Below are positions 51,175 through 59,884 of a DNA stretch of 64,000 nucleotides, piece after piece. The notes beneath the pieces were generated by a model. It was not told where the DNA came from, made no database searches, and worked only from the letters and a program-made list of their open reading frames with translations. The stretch lies in the NCBI RefSeq assembly GCF_001579845.1, contig NZ_CP007440.1, positions 7,586,029-7,650,028 of the forward strand, given 5' to 3'. The stretch comes from Rhodoplanes sp. Z2-YC6860. GTDB lineage: Bacteria > Pseudomonadota > Alphaproteobacteria > Rhizobiales > Xanthobacteraceae. The translations under genes were made by a program, and so were the position numbers. How positions within the stretch are numbered: the first letter of the stretch is position 1; every line of letters starts with the position of its first letter.

Positions 51175-51466
51175 AGAGAGGCCTTTTCATTTTGTAGAGG
51201 AGTTCCGGGCACTAATGGCGCAAACCCCAGAGTGGAAGCCGGCCGCCTGTGAGCGCCCGACGCAGACCGGCGCGACCAAAGTTGACTGAAAAAGGAATTC
51301 ATAGCTCCAGGCTATGAGAAGCACGTTGCGTTCAGCGACCAGATTACGAATATGACTCGTAACATCGCACGCTGGATCACAACACCCCGATCAATTGATG
51401 TATTGCAGGCTCGACCACACCGATGGCCTGCGTCGCTATTTTCTTTCTCGCAACGAAAGGGCCGGC

Positions 51467-51796
51467 ATGCGCAACAGAGCGATCGTCATTTCCGATACCC
51501 AAGGGACCATCCAAATGTGGAGTGAAGGTGCGACACATTTGTTTGGCTTCGCAGAGGAAGAAGCGATTGGGCGGAAGCTCGACATCGTTGTTCCGGCCCA
51601 TTTGCGGGACGATCATTGGCGAGGGTTCCACGGAGCCATGGCTAGTGGCGTCGTTCACGGCGAAGGTCAGTTTTCTGACATTCCCGGACTACAGAAGAAC
51701 GGCGACATCAGAACTTTTCGCGTTCAACTTCAGTTACTGCGCGATGAACAGAAGATACCGATTGGCGCGATGGCGATCTTTGTTGGTCAGCAGTGA
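51467..51796 (+). CDS. single PAS-domain protein
   Basis: A 109-residue protein that is one PAS domain: AIVISDTQGTIQMWSEGATHLFGFAEEEAIGRKLDIVVPAHLRDDHWRGF resembles the FixL-type PAS fold in order, including HLRDDHWRGF where FixL has its haem His region. There is no output domain. AAAGGG lies 6 nt before ATG 51467; an in-frame ATG at 51395 would add 24 residues. It could be a stand-alone sensor or adaptor. Function unknown. Confidence 0.7.
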   Translation: MRNRAIVISDTQGTIQMWSEGATHLFGFAEEEAIGRKLDIVVPAHLRDDHWRGFHGAMASGVVHGEGQFSDIPGLQKNGDIRTFRVQLQLLRDEQKIPIGAMAIFVGQQ

Positions 51797-52125
51797 CAAG
51801 GAGTTGAAGAGCTACGCTCTCAGCCGCGGGGCAACTACGGCGATGTGATGCGCCTCGGGAGGGATCGCAGGTGGCTGTTATCCGCGCAACCTCAAGCGCC
51901 TTCGTCAGCGCTGCGTTCAAGGCACCGAAGTTGTATTCGCTTTCGATCGGCGGAATCAGGCTTCGGAAATCATCGTCCCGACCTCGGAGCGTTTGTAGTC
52001 GCGGCCAAGTGGGACAGTGACCAAGGCGGGCCATCTGCGTCCACGACTCTCGTGCTTTCCTGCACAACGCCGATGTCAGTCGACAAAAACCACACAAAAC
52101 TTCCTGATGAAAATCAGCAAGTTAG
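51797..52125. other. gene-free stretch before the integration site
   Basis: About 330 bp with frames on both strands but no credible SD, start or domain; I see no gene. The next feature is the tRNA-like remnant. Confidence 0.5.
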
Positions 52126-52175
52126 TGGCGCGCCCGAAGAGATTCGAACTCCTGACCCCTAGATTCGTAGTCTCA
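52126..52175 (-). other. attachment site: 3' half of a tRNA-Arg(ACG) gene
   Basis: On the minus strand this reads from an anticodon loop CTACGAA (anticodon ACG) through a variable loop, a complete T arm (AGGAG-TTCGAAT-CTCTT) and an acceptor 3' strand CGGGCGC-G-CCA. The anticodon stem pairs poorly at its base and no D arm follows, so it is not a gene. Such halves are left when a phage or island integrates at a tRNA 3' end. The integrase begins 160 nt away. Confidence 0.75.
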
Positions 52176-52217
52176 TTATCCGTAATTCCCTGACATTCCT
52201 AGAGTTTCCTTGAGCGA

Positions 52218-52243
52218 TAAAAACCCCGTTGTTACGGGCTTTT
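52218..52243. terminator. weak hairpin before the integrase
   Basis: AAAAACCCCGT and ACGGGCTTTT enclose TGTT. The short stem with flanking A and T runs may end a transcript in either direction. Confidence 0.4.
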
Positions 52244-52334
52244 CTCCTCTTACGCTGCTACTCGGAAATTCCGGGAGGTGCCGTTGCGGTGCTTCCCCGG
52301 TGTTGCCCCGAACCGACAAGCGGCGAACCTACCG

Positions 52335-53609
52335 ATGACGAACCAACGGATCACCAAGCGCGGCATAGAGGCCCTCCAATGCAACGGCCGCGAGTTTACC
52401 GTTTGGGACGACAGCGTGACCGGATTCGGCGTGCGGGTCCGCCCGAGCGGCGCGAAGTCTTACGTGGTGGTGTACAGGGCAGGCGCCGGCCGCGGCGCGC
52501 CGGTTCGTCGCTACACCATCGCGGCGGTTGGCAAGATCACACCAGAACACGCCAGGGAGCGGGCTAAAACGATACTAGGTTCGGTGGCGCACGGCCAAGA
52601 TCCAGCCAGCCAAAAGACTACCGAACGCGGTACGCCCACAGTGTCGGAATTGGCCGATCGCTTCATGGCCGACCACGTGCGCGCCAAGCGCAAACCTGGC
52701 ACTGCCGAGTTCTACCGCGACATCCTAGACCGTATCGTGAAGCCCGCGGTTGGCACCACCAAAGCTGACAAGCTAACTCGGTTCCAAACGGGCAAGCTGC
52801 ATTCCAGCCTTTCTGCAACGCCCTTTCAGGCCAATCGTGTGCTGGCAGTTGTGGGCAGTATGTACGCCTACGCTGGCCGCACGGGCATCGTCACGGAAGG
52901 GACCAATCCGGCGCGAGGAATTGAAAAATTCAAGGAAGATCGCCGGGAGCGGTTTCTGACCGGTGACGAACTGGAGCGGCTGGGTGCTGCTATCCGCGAG
53001 GCCGAAACGACCGGCATTCCATGGATGGTCGATGAATCCAATCCCAACGCGAAGCATGTCCCGAAGGAAAGACGCCTTACCAAGATCAGTCCGCCGGCCG
53101 CAGCGGCGCTTCGACTGCTTCTGTTCACGGGCTGCCGTCTACGGGAAATTCTCAATCTCAAATGGGATTATTTCGATGCGGACCGTGGCGTACTGTTCCT
53201 GCCTGACAGCAAGACCGGTCGAAAGACGATCATTCTCAATGCTCCCGCCCTTGCGGTATTGAACGGCATGCAAAGGGTCAGCGCTTACGTGGTCCCCGGC
53301 GACGATCCAGAGAAGCCCCGCCACGATCTCAAACGGCCTTGGGAAGCGGTCACCAAGCGCGCGGGCCTGAGCGGGGTACGCCTTCACGACCTACGACACA
53401 CATATGCGAGCTTCGGCGCCGCTGGCGGTCTGGGTCTGCCCGTTATCGGCCGCTTGTTGGGACACGCCCAGGCGGCAACCACCGCGCGGTATGCGCATCT
53501 CGACAACGATCCGCTCCGTCGTGCCTCTGAGTCTATTGCCGGCAAGATTGCAGCTGCGTTGGACGGGAATCGAAAGGCTGCGGTGGCGCCCATGCGCAAA
53601 CTGGCTTAG
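52335..53609 (+). CDS. tyrosine-type site-specific integrase
   Basis: A 424-residue integrase of the DUF4102/P4-like class. The N-terminal arm-binding domain (about 5-85, WDDSVTGFGVRVRPSGAKSYVV), a core-binding SAM-like domain (about 105-190) and the catalytic domain with the Arg of FTGCRLREILNL, HDLRHTYAS, LLGHAQAATTARYAHL (catalytic Tyr). It recombines tRNA-linked attachment sites, and the tRNA-Arg half lies next to it. Start ATG 52335; the SD is weak. All catalytic residues are present, so it may be active. Confidence 0.92.
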   Translation: MTNQRITKRGIEALQCNGREFTVWDDSVTGFGVRVRPSGAKSYVVVYRAGAGRGAPVRRYTIAAVGKITPEHARERAKTILGSVAHGQDPASQKTTERGTPTVSELADRFMADHVRAKRKPGTAEFYRDILDRIVKPAVGTTKADKLTRFQTGKLHSSLSATPFQANRVLAVVGSMYAYAGRTGIVTEGTNPARGIEKFKEDRRERFLTGDELERLGAAIREAETTGIPWMVDESNPNAKHVPKERRLTKISPPAAAALRLLLFTGCRLREILNLKWDYFDADRGVLFLPDSKTGRKTIILNAPALAVLNGMQRVSAYVVPGDDPEKPRHDLKRPWEAVTKRAGLSGVRLHDLRHTYASFGAAGGLGLPVIGRLLGHAQAATTARYAHLDNDPLRRASESIAGKIAAALDGNRKAAVAPMRKLA

Positions 53610-53737
53610 CGGCATGGGCATTTGATGCCTTTTAGAGTTCAATAGCTGACTTGGGCCGTCGTCAAAGGCAGCGATGTTTGCAAACGCACTTCGCTGGGCG
53701 CGCGATCATTCCCCGGCGGCTCGTGTAAACTTGTCGA

Positions 53738-55735
53738 ATGCTCCTACCCAGCAAAGTTCTTCTCTGCCTTATGGCAATGACCGTGTTGTGGACCGCGGTT
53801 GGTCTGCCCACGGCGAGGCTATTGGTCCAACGCTCGTATAGCTGGCTCCTGGCGCCGGCGCTGGGCTGGGCCTTGATGAGCGTTCTGACGCTGCCGCTGT
53901 TTGAAATCGTCGGCATGAGCCGCCCATTTGTTCTGCTGGTCTCCGCAGTGATGTGTGCAGCCGCTGTCGTTGCAATTTGGCGGCAAAGTTCGCGGCAAAC
54001 AATGCGGCTGCCGATCTCTCTTGTGGCGGGAGTGACGGCCGCGGCCTTACTCGCATTTGTTCCGCTCACCGGCATTCTCCCGAAACCGACGCCGGAAGGC
54101 GTGACCTTGGCATCACCTATCTTCGACCATTCAAAGATCGCGTTGATCGACGAGATGATCCGCTCAGGCGTGCCGGCTCGGAACCCATTTTTTGGAGAAA
54201 CCGGTACACCGGACCGCGTGGCCTACTACTACCTCTGGCATTTCAGCGCCGCCGTCATGGCGATCATGACCGGAGCGACCGGATGGGAAGCCGATGCAGC
54301 GCTGACGGGTTTCACGGCGTTTGCCTCCTTGCTTTGCATGATCGGTGTCGCAATGCATGCCGGCGCGCGGCCTTGGGCAGCGCTTGCCGTTGTCGCCTTG
54401 GCCGCGACCACGTCGCTTCGCATCACGCTCGGGTGGCTGTGGCCCTCAGCCGCCAAACTGATTGGAGAGGAATCCGGCTTCGGCGGATGGCTGTTTCAGA
54501 CATCCTGGGCTCCGCAGCACGTCGCCTCTGCGACGTGCTGCGTCATCGCCGCCTTGCTGATCCCGCGATTAGCCGAACCGCGGAGTTGGCCCGCCACCAT
54601 CGTGCTCGGCCTCGTTAGTGCCGCCGCTTTTCAAAGCTCGGTCTGGCTTGGCGGCATCGTGTTGCCGCTGATGGCCGTGGTCGTCGGGCTGTCATGTCTC
54701 GCGTCGACCGCTCCCGAGCGCCGCATTCCGTTTGCGGCGAGCGCTGCTGCGGCCGCAGTCCTTGCCGCGCTTTTTGCAGCGCCGTTCGTCTACGATCAGG
54801 CCGCCAGCGCCGCTATGCGGGGCGACGCCGCGCTCATCGCTGTGACGCCAGTAGCGGCGCTTGGGCCGGAAGTGACGGAAAGCCTGCGCCGCCTGCTCGA
54901 TCCGCCGGCTTATTGGTTGATCTACCTGCCGGTCGAGTTCCCGGCCTTCTATCTGGCTGGCCTGCTCGGACTTGGCGTGCTGATCGCGGACCGCAAGCTC
55001 GACAAGGCCAGCCGATGGTCTCTGGGCGCGCTGGTGCTCCTGACCTTCGTAAGCCTCATCACCGCATGGCTCGGCGCGAGTGTCATCGGCGACAACAACG
55101 ATCTCGGCTGGCGCGCGGTGCTGCCGGCCGTCATGGTGCTGATCGGCTTCTCAGCAGCGCTGATCTCGCGCTGGCCCACGTCATGGTCGCGGCCGGCGGG
55201 CGTGCTGGCCGCGCTCGGCGTCCTCTTGAGCCTGCCCGGAACCCTCAAGACCGTCGGCGAAAACCTGTCCGGGCTGCGCAAGCCATCCGAAAAGATTTTG
55301 GCCGCGGCGCCCGAGTTGTGGGAGGCGGCGCGACGGCATACGCCTGTGGGCGAGCGGATCGCCAATAACCCTCGGTTTCTCCACGACATGACGCCGTGGC
55401 CCGTGAACATCTCGTGGGCTTTGCTCGCCGATCGCCGCTCCTGCTACGCAGGAAGTGAGCTTGCGATCCCGTTTGCGCCGATCTCCGCATTGCGCCGCGC
55501 CGAGATCGAAGCGCAGTTCGTCCGTGTCTTCGCTGGCAACCCCGTACCGGACGACCTGACGCAACTCGGAGCGCGATTCCATTGTGACACCATCGTCGTG
55601 ACGCCGCAGGACGGCGCTTGGCAGCGCGATCCATTCGCGGCGAGCAACCTTTATCGCCTCGTTGACAGCCAGGCCGACCGCTGGAGAATCTATCGGCGCA
55701 GCGCGCCTCCGCCGCTGGAACGCTCGGTCCGTTAG
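53738..55735 (+). CDS. large polytopic membrane protein, GT-C-like, unknown
   Basis: A 665-residue protein with some 11-13 membrane helices in the first 500 residues and a soluble C-terminal part (about 520-665). A periplasmic loop after helix 4 has SPIFDHSKIALIDEMIRSGVPARNPFFGE and AYYYLWHFSAA, an Asp-His-Lys arrangement like that of lipid-linked glycosyltransferases (GT-C) or YfhO-type proteins. I do not recognise the family. It is the first long gene after the integrase, and together with the later GT2 and epimerase genes suggests surface glycan work. Stop overlaps the convergent molybdoenzyme gene. Confidence 0.6.
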   Translation: MLLPSKVLLCLMAMTVLWTAVGLPTARLLVQRSYSWLLAPALGWALMSVLTLPLFEIVGMSRPFVLLVSAVMCAAAVVAIWRQSSRQTMRLPISLVAGVTAAALLAFVPLTGILPKPTPEGVTLASPIFDHSKIALIDEMIRSGVPARNPFFGETGTPDRVAYYYLWHFSAAVMAIMTGATGWEADAALTGFTAFASLLCMIGVAMHAGARPWAALAVVALAATTSLRITLGWLWPSAAKLIGEESGFGGWLFQTSWAPQHVASATCCVIAALLIPRLAEPRSWPATIVLGLVSAAAFQSSVWLGGIVLPLMAVVVGLSCLASTAPERRIPFAASAAAAAVLAALFAAPFVYDQAASAAMRGDAALIAVTPVAALGPEVTESLRRLLDPPAYWLIYLPVEFPAFYLAGLLGLGVLIADRKLDKASRWSLGALVLLTFVSLITAWLGASVIGDNNDLGWRAVLPAVMVLIGFSAALISRWPTSWSRPAGVLAALGVLLSLPGTLKTVGENLSGLRKPSEKILAAAPELWEAARRHTPVGERIANNPRFLHDMTPWPVNISWALLADRRSCYAGSELAIPFAPISALRRAEIEAQFVRVFAGNPVPDDLTQLGARFHCDTIVVTPQDGAWQRDPFAASNLYRLVDSQADRWRIYRRSAPPPLERSVR

Positions 55736-56523
55736 ATACCGGCGAACCAGTTGAAGCCCTGCTTTGAATAGAAGGTTCCAGGAAAATCGTTGGTTACCTC
55801 GATCGCAGTGATCCATTTGGCATTCTTAAAGCCGAGCTTGGTCGAAGTCCGCAGTCTCAGCGGGAAGCCGAACGGATCGGCGATCGGCTCTTTGGCGTAT
55901 TTGGTCGCGAGGATGGTCTGCGGATGCAGCGCTGTCGCCATGTCGAGGCACTCGGTGTAGTCATCGGCGCATTTGAAGGCGACGTATCTGGCCCTGCGGT
56001 CCGCACCGATGCGCTCCAGGAACTGGCCAAGGTTCACGCCCGACCACTGACCGATATAGTCCCAGCCTTCGACGCAGACGTGTCGGACGATGATCTCCTG
56101 CTCCGGCAAGGCGCGGAGTTGCTCCGAACTCCATGACGCCTTGCTGTCGACGAGGCCCGCGATCTCGAGCTTCCAGGTCTTGCCATCGACCGGCTTGACG
56201 TCCTCGATGTCGTAATAGGCGTTGAAGCGCGGCGGCTTCACCACCTGGTCCTCGCGGAATGTCGGCGCCAGATGGTTGGGCCGGAAAATCAATTCCTGGA
56301 TTTTGTCGTTGAATGCCGAGACGACGGACATGAATGATTGGACCGGCGCCTTATCCGTGACCGAGCAGCCGCCGAGCAGGCTCAGCGCGCCGAGGCTGAA
56401 CGAGCCTTGCAGAAGCTTTCGCCGGTCGATTTCCTCGACAATCGGCTGCAGCCGCTCGCGGACGTCGGCAGCGACGCCGTCTTTGGGCCGGAAGACCGAG
56501 CGTGAAGGCGAGCGGGACGGCAT
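55732..56523 (-). CDS. molybdopterin-dependent oxidoreductase, YedY/MsrP-like
   Basis: A 263-residue protein of the sulfite-oxidase fold. An N-terminal segment with DRRKLL, a hydrophobic helix and LLGGC (Cys53) combines a Tat-like pair with a lipobox. The Mo ligand is Cys150 in HVCVEGWDYIGQWSGV; CADDYTECLDMATALHPQ and DPFGFPLRLRTSTKLGFKNAKWI follow. It lacks the dimerisation domain, as YedY does. MsrP/YedY repairs oxidised methionine in periplasmic proteins using electrons from a membrane cytochrome, here the b561 gene 12 nt upstream. The exact substrate is open. Confidence 0.88.
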   Translation of the reverse strand: MPSRSPSRSVFRPKDGVAADVRERLQPIVEEIDRRKLLQGSFSLGALSLLGGCSVTDKAPVQSFMSVVSAFNDKIQELIFRPNHLAPTFREDQVVKPPRFNAYYDIEDVKPVDGKTWKLEIAGLVDSKASWSSEQLRALPEQEIIVRHVCVEGWDYIGQWSGVNLGQFLERIGADRRARYVAFKCADDYTECLDMATALHPQTILATKYAKEPIADPFGFPLRLRTSTKLGFKNAKWITAIEVTNDFPGTFYSKQGFNWFAGI

Positions 56524-56535
56524 GGCGTGTCTCCG

Positions 56536-57213
56536 TTATTCGGCGGGCGTCAGCGTTGGCGCAGCATGATCGGGAGTGTCAGGCTCGGACGGCCCGCCGT
56601 TGACCATGGCGGCGATGGTCTTCGGCACGAGCAGGGCGAGCGCCACATGCACCACCAGGAAACCGACGATCGCCGCCATGCCGATGAAGTGAACGAGACG
56701 CGCCGTCTGGAAATCGTAAAACAGATCGACCAGCGCCGAGAGCTGGATCGGCTTCCAGATTGCCCAACCGGAAATCACCTGGACGATGATCACGGCAATG
56801 ATGCCGACATAGAGCAGCTTCTGCACGGCGTTGTAGTGCGTGATGTCATCGTGAGCGAGCTTGAAGCGCAGCGCATCGCGGATGTCTGAGATGATCTGGC
56901 TCGGCCAGATCGGCAGCAGTTTGCGGTGGAAGCGCCCGGTGGCGAAACCGTAGACCAGATAGCAGACGCCGTTCGTCATCAGTATCCACATGGCAAAGAA
57001 ATGCCATTGCAGCGAATGCTGCGCATAGATCCCGATAACGCTCCATTCGGGAAAGTGGAGCCAGCCGAACAGGACTTCGTCGTTGTAGATGCCCCAGCCG
57101 CTGCCGATCAGCATGATCATTGCGAGTGCGTTGACCCAATGCATGATGCGCAGCGGCAGCGGATGCAGCTTGCGCGCATAACGTCCAGTTGATTTGACCG
57201 TGTCATCGTTCAT
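56536..57213 (-). CDS. cytochrome b561-type membrane protein
   Basis: A 225-residue di-haem cytochrome b with four helices: RIMHWVNALAMIMLIGSGWGIY, HFFAMWILMTNGVCYLVYG, LLYVGIIAVIIVQVISGWAIW and LVHFIGMAAIVGFLVVHVALAL, with His in helices 1, 2 and 4 as ligands. It is related to hydrogenase and formate-dehydrogenase cytochromes. It should pass quinol electrons to the molybdoenzyme encoded next. Confidence 0.88.
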   Translation of the reverse strand: MNDDTVKSTGRYARKLHPLPLRIMHWVNALAMIMLIGSGWGIYNDEVLFGWLHFPEWSVIGIYAQHSLQWHFFAMWILMTNGVCYLVYGFATGRFHRKLLPIWPSQIISDIRDALRFKLAHDDITHYNAVQKLLYVGIIAVIIVQVISGWAIWKPIQLSALVDLFYDFQTARLVHFIGMAAIVGFLVVHVALALLVPKTIAAMVNGGPSEPDTPDHAAPTLTPAE

Positions 57214-57335
57214 CGTGAACGCTCTATCTCGCAAATCCACTCGCGCGCCATACGCGACGTTTATTGAATGCGATACGACGGAAATTGACTTTCACACGCA
57301 ACACACGTCCGCGTGTTGAAAAGATCGAGGATCAC

Positions 57336-57884
57336 ATGAGATTAGTAATGCAAAGCCTGACAAGCGTTTCGGCAAGAATGCTTGCGGGGCTCGGGACAGC
57401 GGCTATTGTTTTGATAGCTCCCGTGCATGGTGAGATCGTGTCGCCAACCGTTATCCTTGCCGCGGCGCCGCAGGTAAGCAGTCCGCCGGCTGACACGACC
57501 GAAAAGAAACTCACGCCCGAAGAGACGATGAATCGCCGTTTCCCGCAACCGGTGCGAGTCGGCTTCCTGATCGGCCTGCCAATACTCGACTGGAACGACT
57601 CGACGATCGGTTACATCGAGCAGGTGGTTCGAACGCCGGAAGGCAAAATTCAACTGATCGTTCCTTATCATTCATGGTTCGGCTGGCTCAAAAATGGCGG
57701 GTTGATCGATCGCTGGCGGCGACCCGTCGCCGTGCCGATCGAGACCGTTGCGATCCTGGCTCGACAGGTCGACGCCCTGGAGATGCTGCGCAAAGACTTC
57801 GACGACGCCCCGACTTTCCAAGCCCAGCAGGCGATGCCGGTGCCACCCGACGAGCAGATCCGAATCGCGATCACGCGCCGGTGA
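57336..57884 (+). CDS. exported PRC-barrel-like protein
   Basis: A 182-residue exported protein. Signal peptide to about residue 27-30, then RRFPQPVRVGFLIGLPILDWNDSTIGYIEQVV, GKIQLIVPYHSWFGW and RPVAVPIETVAILARQVDALEM, which follows the PRC-barrel strand order (an interval of small beta barrel). PRC-barrel proteins act in RNA processing or photosynthetic assembly, and many small exported versions in this group have no known function. It diverges from the cytochrome b gene. GAGG precedes ATG 57336. Confidence 0.65.
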   Translation: MRLVMQSLTSVSARMLAGLGTAAIVLIAPVHGEIVSPTVILAAAPQVSSPPADTTEKKLTPEETMNRRFPQPVRVGFLIGLPILDWNDSTIGYIEQVVRTPEGKIQLIVPYHSWFGWLKNGGLIDRWRRPVAVPIETVAILARQVDALEMLRKDFDDAPTFQAQQAMPVPPDEQIRIAITRR

Positions 57885-57980
57885 TCGAAACGCGACTTAG
57901 ACACGAAACTTTCATTTGGACGTGTATCCGCAGGGAACCCATTCTCCCACCGGGTGTTTTGAGAGCTGAGGTTTTCCCGG

Positions 57981-59135
57981 ATGGATGATCAAACCCGGCG
58001 GCCATTGAAGGCCCGGACTTGGGCCTGTCAGGCGCTTGGCGCGGGGGACCCCTCCACCCACGCGCTCGTTCCTCCCATCCACATGTCCGCGACTTATCTT
58101 CGCGATGCTGACAACGGCTACAGCGGCGGCTACGTCTACGGCCGCGCCGACAACGCCACAGTGCAACAGGCCGAAGCTCTGCTCGCTGCGCTGGAAGGCG
58201 CCGACGAAGCGATGACGTTCTGCTCGGGCATGGCGGCAGCGACCACGTTGTTCCTCGCGCTCGACCGTCCCACCCATATTGTTGCATCCGAGATCATGTA
58301 CTGGGGTTTTCGCGCGTGGCTGCGGGAGATCAATCGATACGGACATAGCGTCACGTTCGTCGACACCTCGGACTTGCAGGCGGTGACCAGGGCGATCCGC
58401 CCCGGCGAAACCGGATTGTTCTTCATCGAGACACCGAGCAATCCACTGTGGACCGTCACCGACATCGCGGCGCTGTCCGAGATCGCGCACTCTGCTGGCG
58501 CCTTGCTTTGCGTCGACTCCACGGTCTCAACGCCGGTCTTCACGCAGCCGATCGCACTTGGCGCAGACATCGTCGTGCACTCCGCGACCAAATATCTGAA
58601 CGGACATTCCGACATAGTAGCGGGAGCGCTCGCCGCGGCCGGGCCAAGTTCACTCTGGACGAACATCCAGCGGCTGCGCACGCAGCTCGGCAACACGCTC
58701 GGCCCGTTCGAGGCATGGCTCTTGATGCGTGGCATCCGAACCCTCGACCTACGCGTTCGCGAACAGGCGAAGACAGCCGCCATGCTGGCCCGTTGCATTG
58801 ATAGTCACCCGGCATTGAGCTCGGTGCTTTATCCTGGCCTCAAGAGCCATCCCGGGCACGAAGTGGCGCTACGCCAGATGAACGGCGGCTTCGGCGGCAT
58901 GCTATCGATCCGTATGAAGGGCGGCAGCGGCGCGGCCGTCAGAGTCGCGGCCGGTGTCAAAGTTTGGAAGCGGGCAACATCACTTGGCGGCGTTGAGAGC
59001 CTGATCGAACATCGCGCTTCGATCGAAGGGCCGGGTACGCCCTGCCCCGGCGACCTGCTCAGGCTTTCGGCCGGGCTCGAAGATCCTGACGATCTGCTGT
59101 TCGATCTTATTCGTGCGCTGGAAGCCGCTTGCTGA
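57981..59135 (+). CDS. Cys/Met-metabolism PLP enzyme (cystathionine lyase-like)
   Basis: A 384-residue trans-sulfuration-type enzyme. YVYGRADNATVQQAE (Tyr/Arg of the neighbour subunit), CSGMAAATT, FIETPSNP, VDSTVSTP and HSATKYLNGHSD with Lys204 for PLP are present; the C-terminus has SLGGVESLIEHRAS. Members are cystathionine beta- or gamma-lyases, synthases or methionine lyases; the sequence does not decide. The start MDDQTRRPLKARTWACQALG suits the family. It is followed by a sugar-transferase cassette by 27 nt. Confidence 0.85.
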   Translation: MDDQTRRPLKARTWACQALGAGDPSTHALVPPIHMSATYLRDADNGYSGGYVYGRADNATVQQAEALLAALEGADEAMTFCSGMAAATTLFLALDRPTHIVASEIMYWGFRAWLREINRYGHSVTFVDTSDLQAVTRAIRPGETGLFFIETPSNPLWTVTDIAALSEIAHSAGALLCVDSTVSTPVFTQPIALGADIVVHSATKYLNGHSDIVAGALAAAGPSSLWTNIQRLRTQLGNTLGPFEAWLLMRGIRTLDLRVREQAKTAAMLARCIDSHPALSSVLYPGLKSHPGHEVALRQMNGGFGGMLSIRMKGGSGAAVRVAAGVKVWKRATSLGGVESLIEHRASIEGPGTPCPGDLLRLSAGLEDPDDLLFDLIRALEAAC

Positions 59136-59162
59136 TCGCGATTTCAGAGAGAGGGGACGACT

Positions 59163-59882
59163 TTGAGCACCGTAGCTGTCGCCATCGTCTGCAAAACACC
59201 AGCGCCTGGAAAATCAAAGACCCGGCTGTCCCCGCCGCTACGCCCGGAGGAGTGCGCAGCTGTTTCCACCTGCTTCATTCGCGATCTTTCGGCCACCATC
59301 GCGGAGCTTTCGAAAGACGGCGATGCAACAGGCCATGCGGTGTACACCCCGCTCGGTTCGGAACAAGCCCTGCGGGCGCTAATACCCGGAAATTTCGGAG
59401 TGACTCCGCAATGCGATGGCGGCTTCGGCGAGCGCCTTTGGCAAGGAATCACGGACCTGCTTGATGCGGGACATGGCGGAGCCATCCTGATCAACTCCGA
59501 CAGTCCGACGCTGCCGCTCTCGATCCTGCGGGCCGCAGTCGATTCGATCAGGCAGGGCGACAATGTTGTGCTTAGTCCAGCCTTTGATGGGGGCTACACC
59601 CTGATCGGCCTGTCCAGGCCGCATCGACGGTTGTTCGAGGACATTCCATGGAGCACGAGCGAAGTTTATCGGCTCACGCTCGATCGTGCTCACGAGATCG
59701 GTCTGCCGGTCGTCAACGTGCCCGGCTGGTACGATGTCGATGACGCGGCTTCGTTGCAAATGCTGGAAGCCGAGTTGTCCGGCGGAAGCCTGCCGTTCGT
59801 GGCGCCGCCTGGTGCGCCCGCGCCCGCGACGCGACGCTTTCTGCGCGAGCGCCAATCCGCTTTGGCCGAACTGGCACGTTAG
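59163..59882 (+). CDS. DUF2064/TIGR04282 nucleotidyl- or glycosyltransferase
   Basis: A 239-residue GT-A-like protein: VAIVCKTPAPGKSKTRLSPPL, the loop that holds the nucleotide, INSDSPTLP with a metal-binding Asp, FDGGYTLIGLSRPH and VPGWYDVDD. Family members are named after an arsenosugar gene, but most lie in polysaccharide or lipid contexts; no arsenic gene is near. TTG start at 59163 with GAGGGGA before it. It is 2 nt ahead of a GT2 gene, so translationally coupled. Confidence 0.85.
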   Translation: MSTVAVAIVCKTPAPGKSKTRLSPPLRPEECAAVSTCFIRDLSATIAELSKDGDATGHAVYTPLGSEQALRALIPGNFGVTPQCDGGFGERLWQGITDLLDAGHGGAILINSDSPTLPLSILRAAVDSIRQGDNVVLSPAFDGGYTLIGLSRPHRRLFEDIPWSTSEVYRLTLDRAHEIGLPVVNVPGWYDVDDAASLQMLEAELSGGSLPFVAPPGAPAPATRRFLRERQSALAELAR

Positions 59883-59884
59883 GC

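Noticed and set aside
51845-52162. Plus-strand frame ending in EEIRTPDP
   Set aside because: This ending is the translation of a tRNA 3' half, a well-known annotation artefact; the frame has no SD or domain.
59163-59882. Arsenosugar biosynthesis role suggested by the family name of the DUF2064 protein
   Set aside because: No arsM, arsS or other arsenic gene is present, and the neighbours are sugar enzymes.
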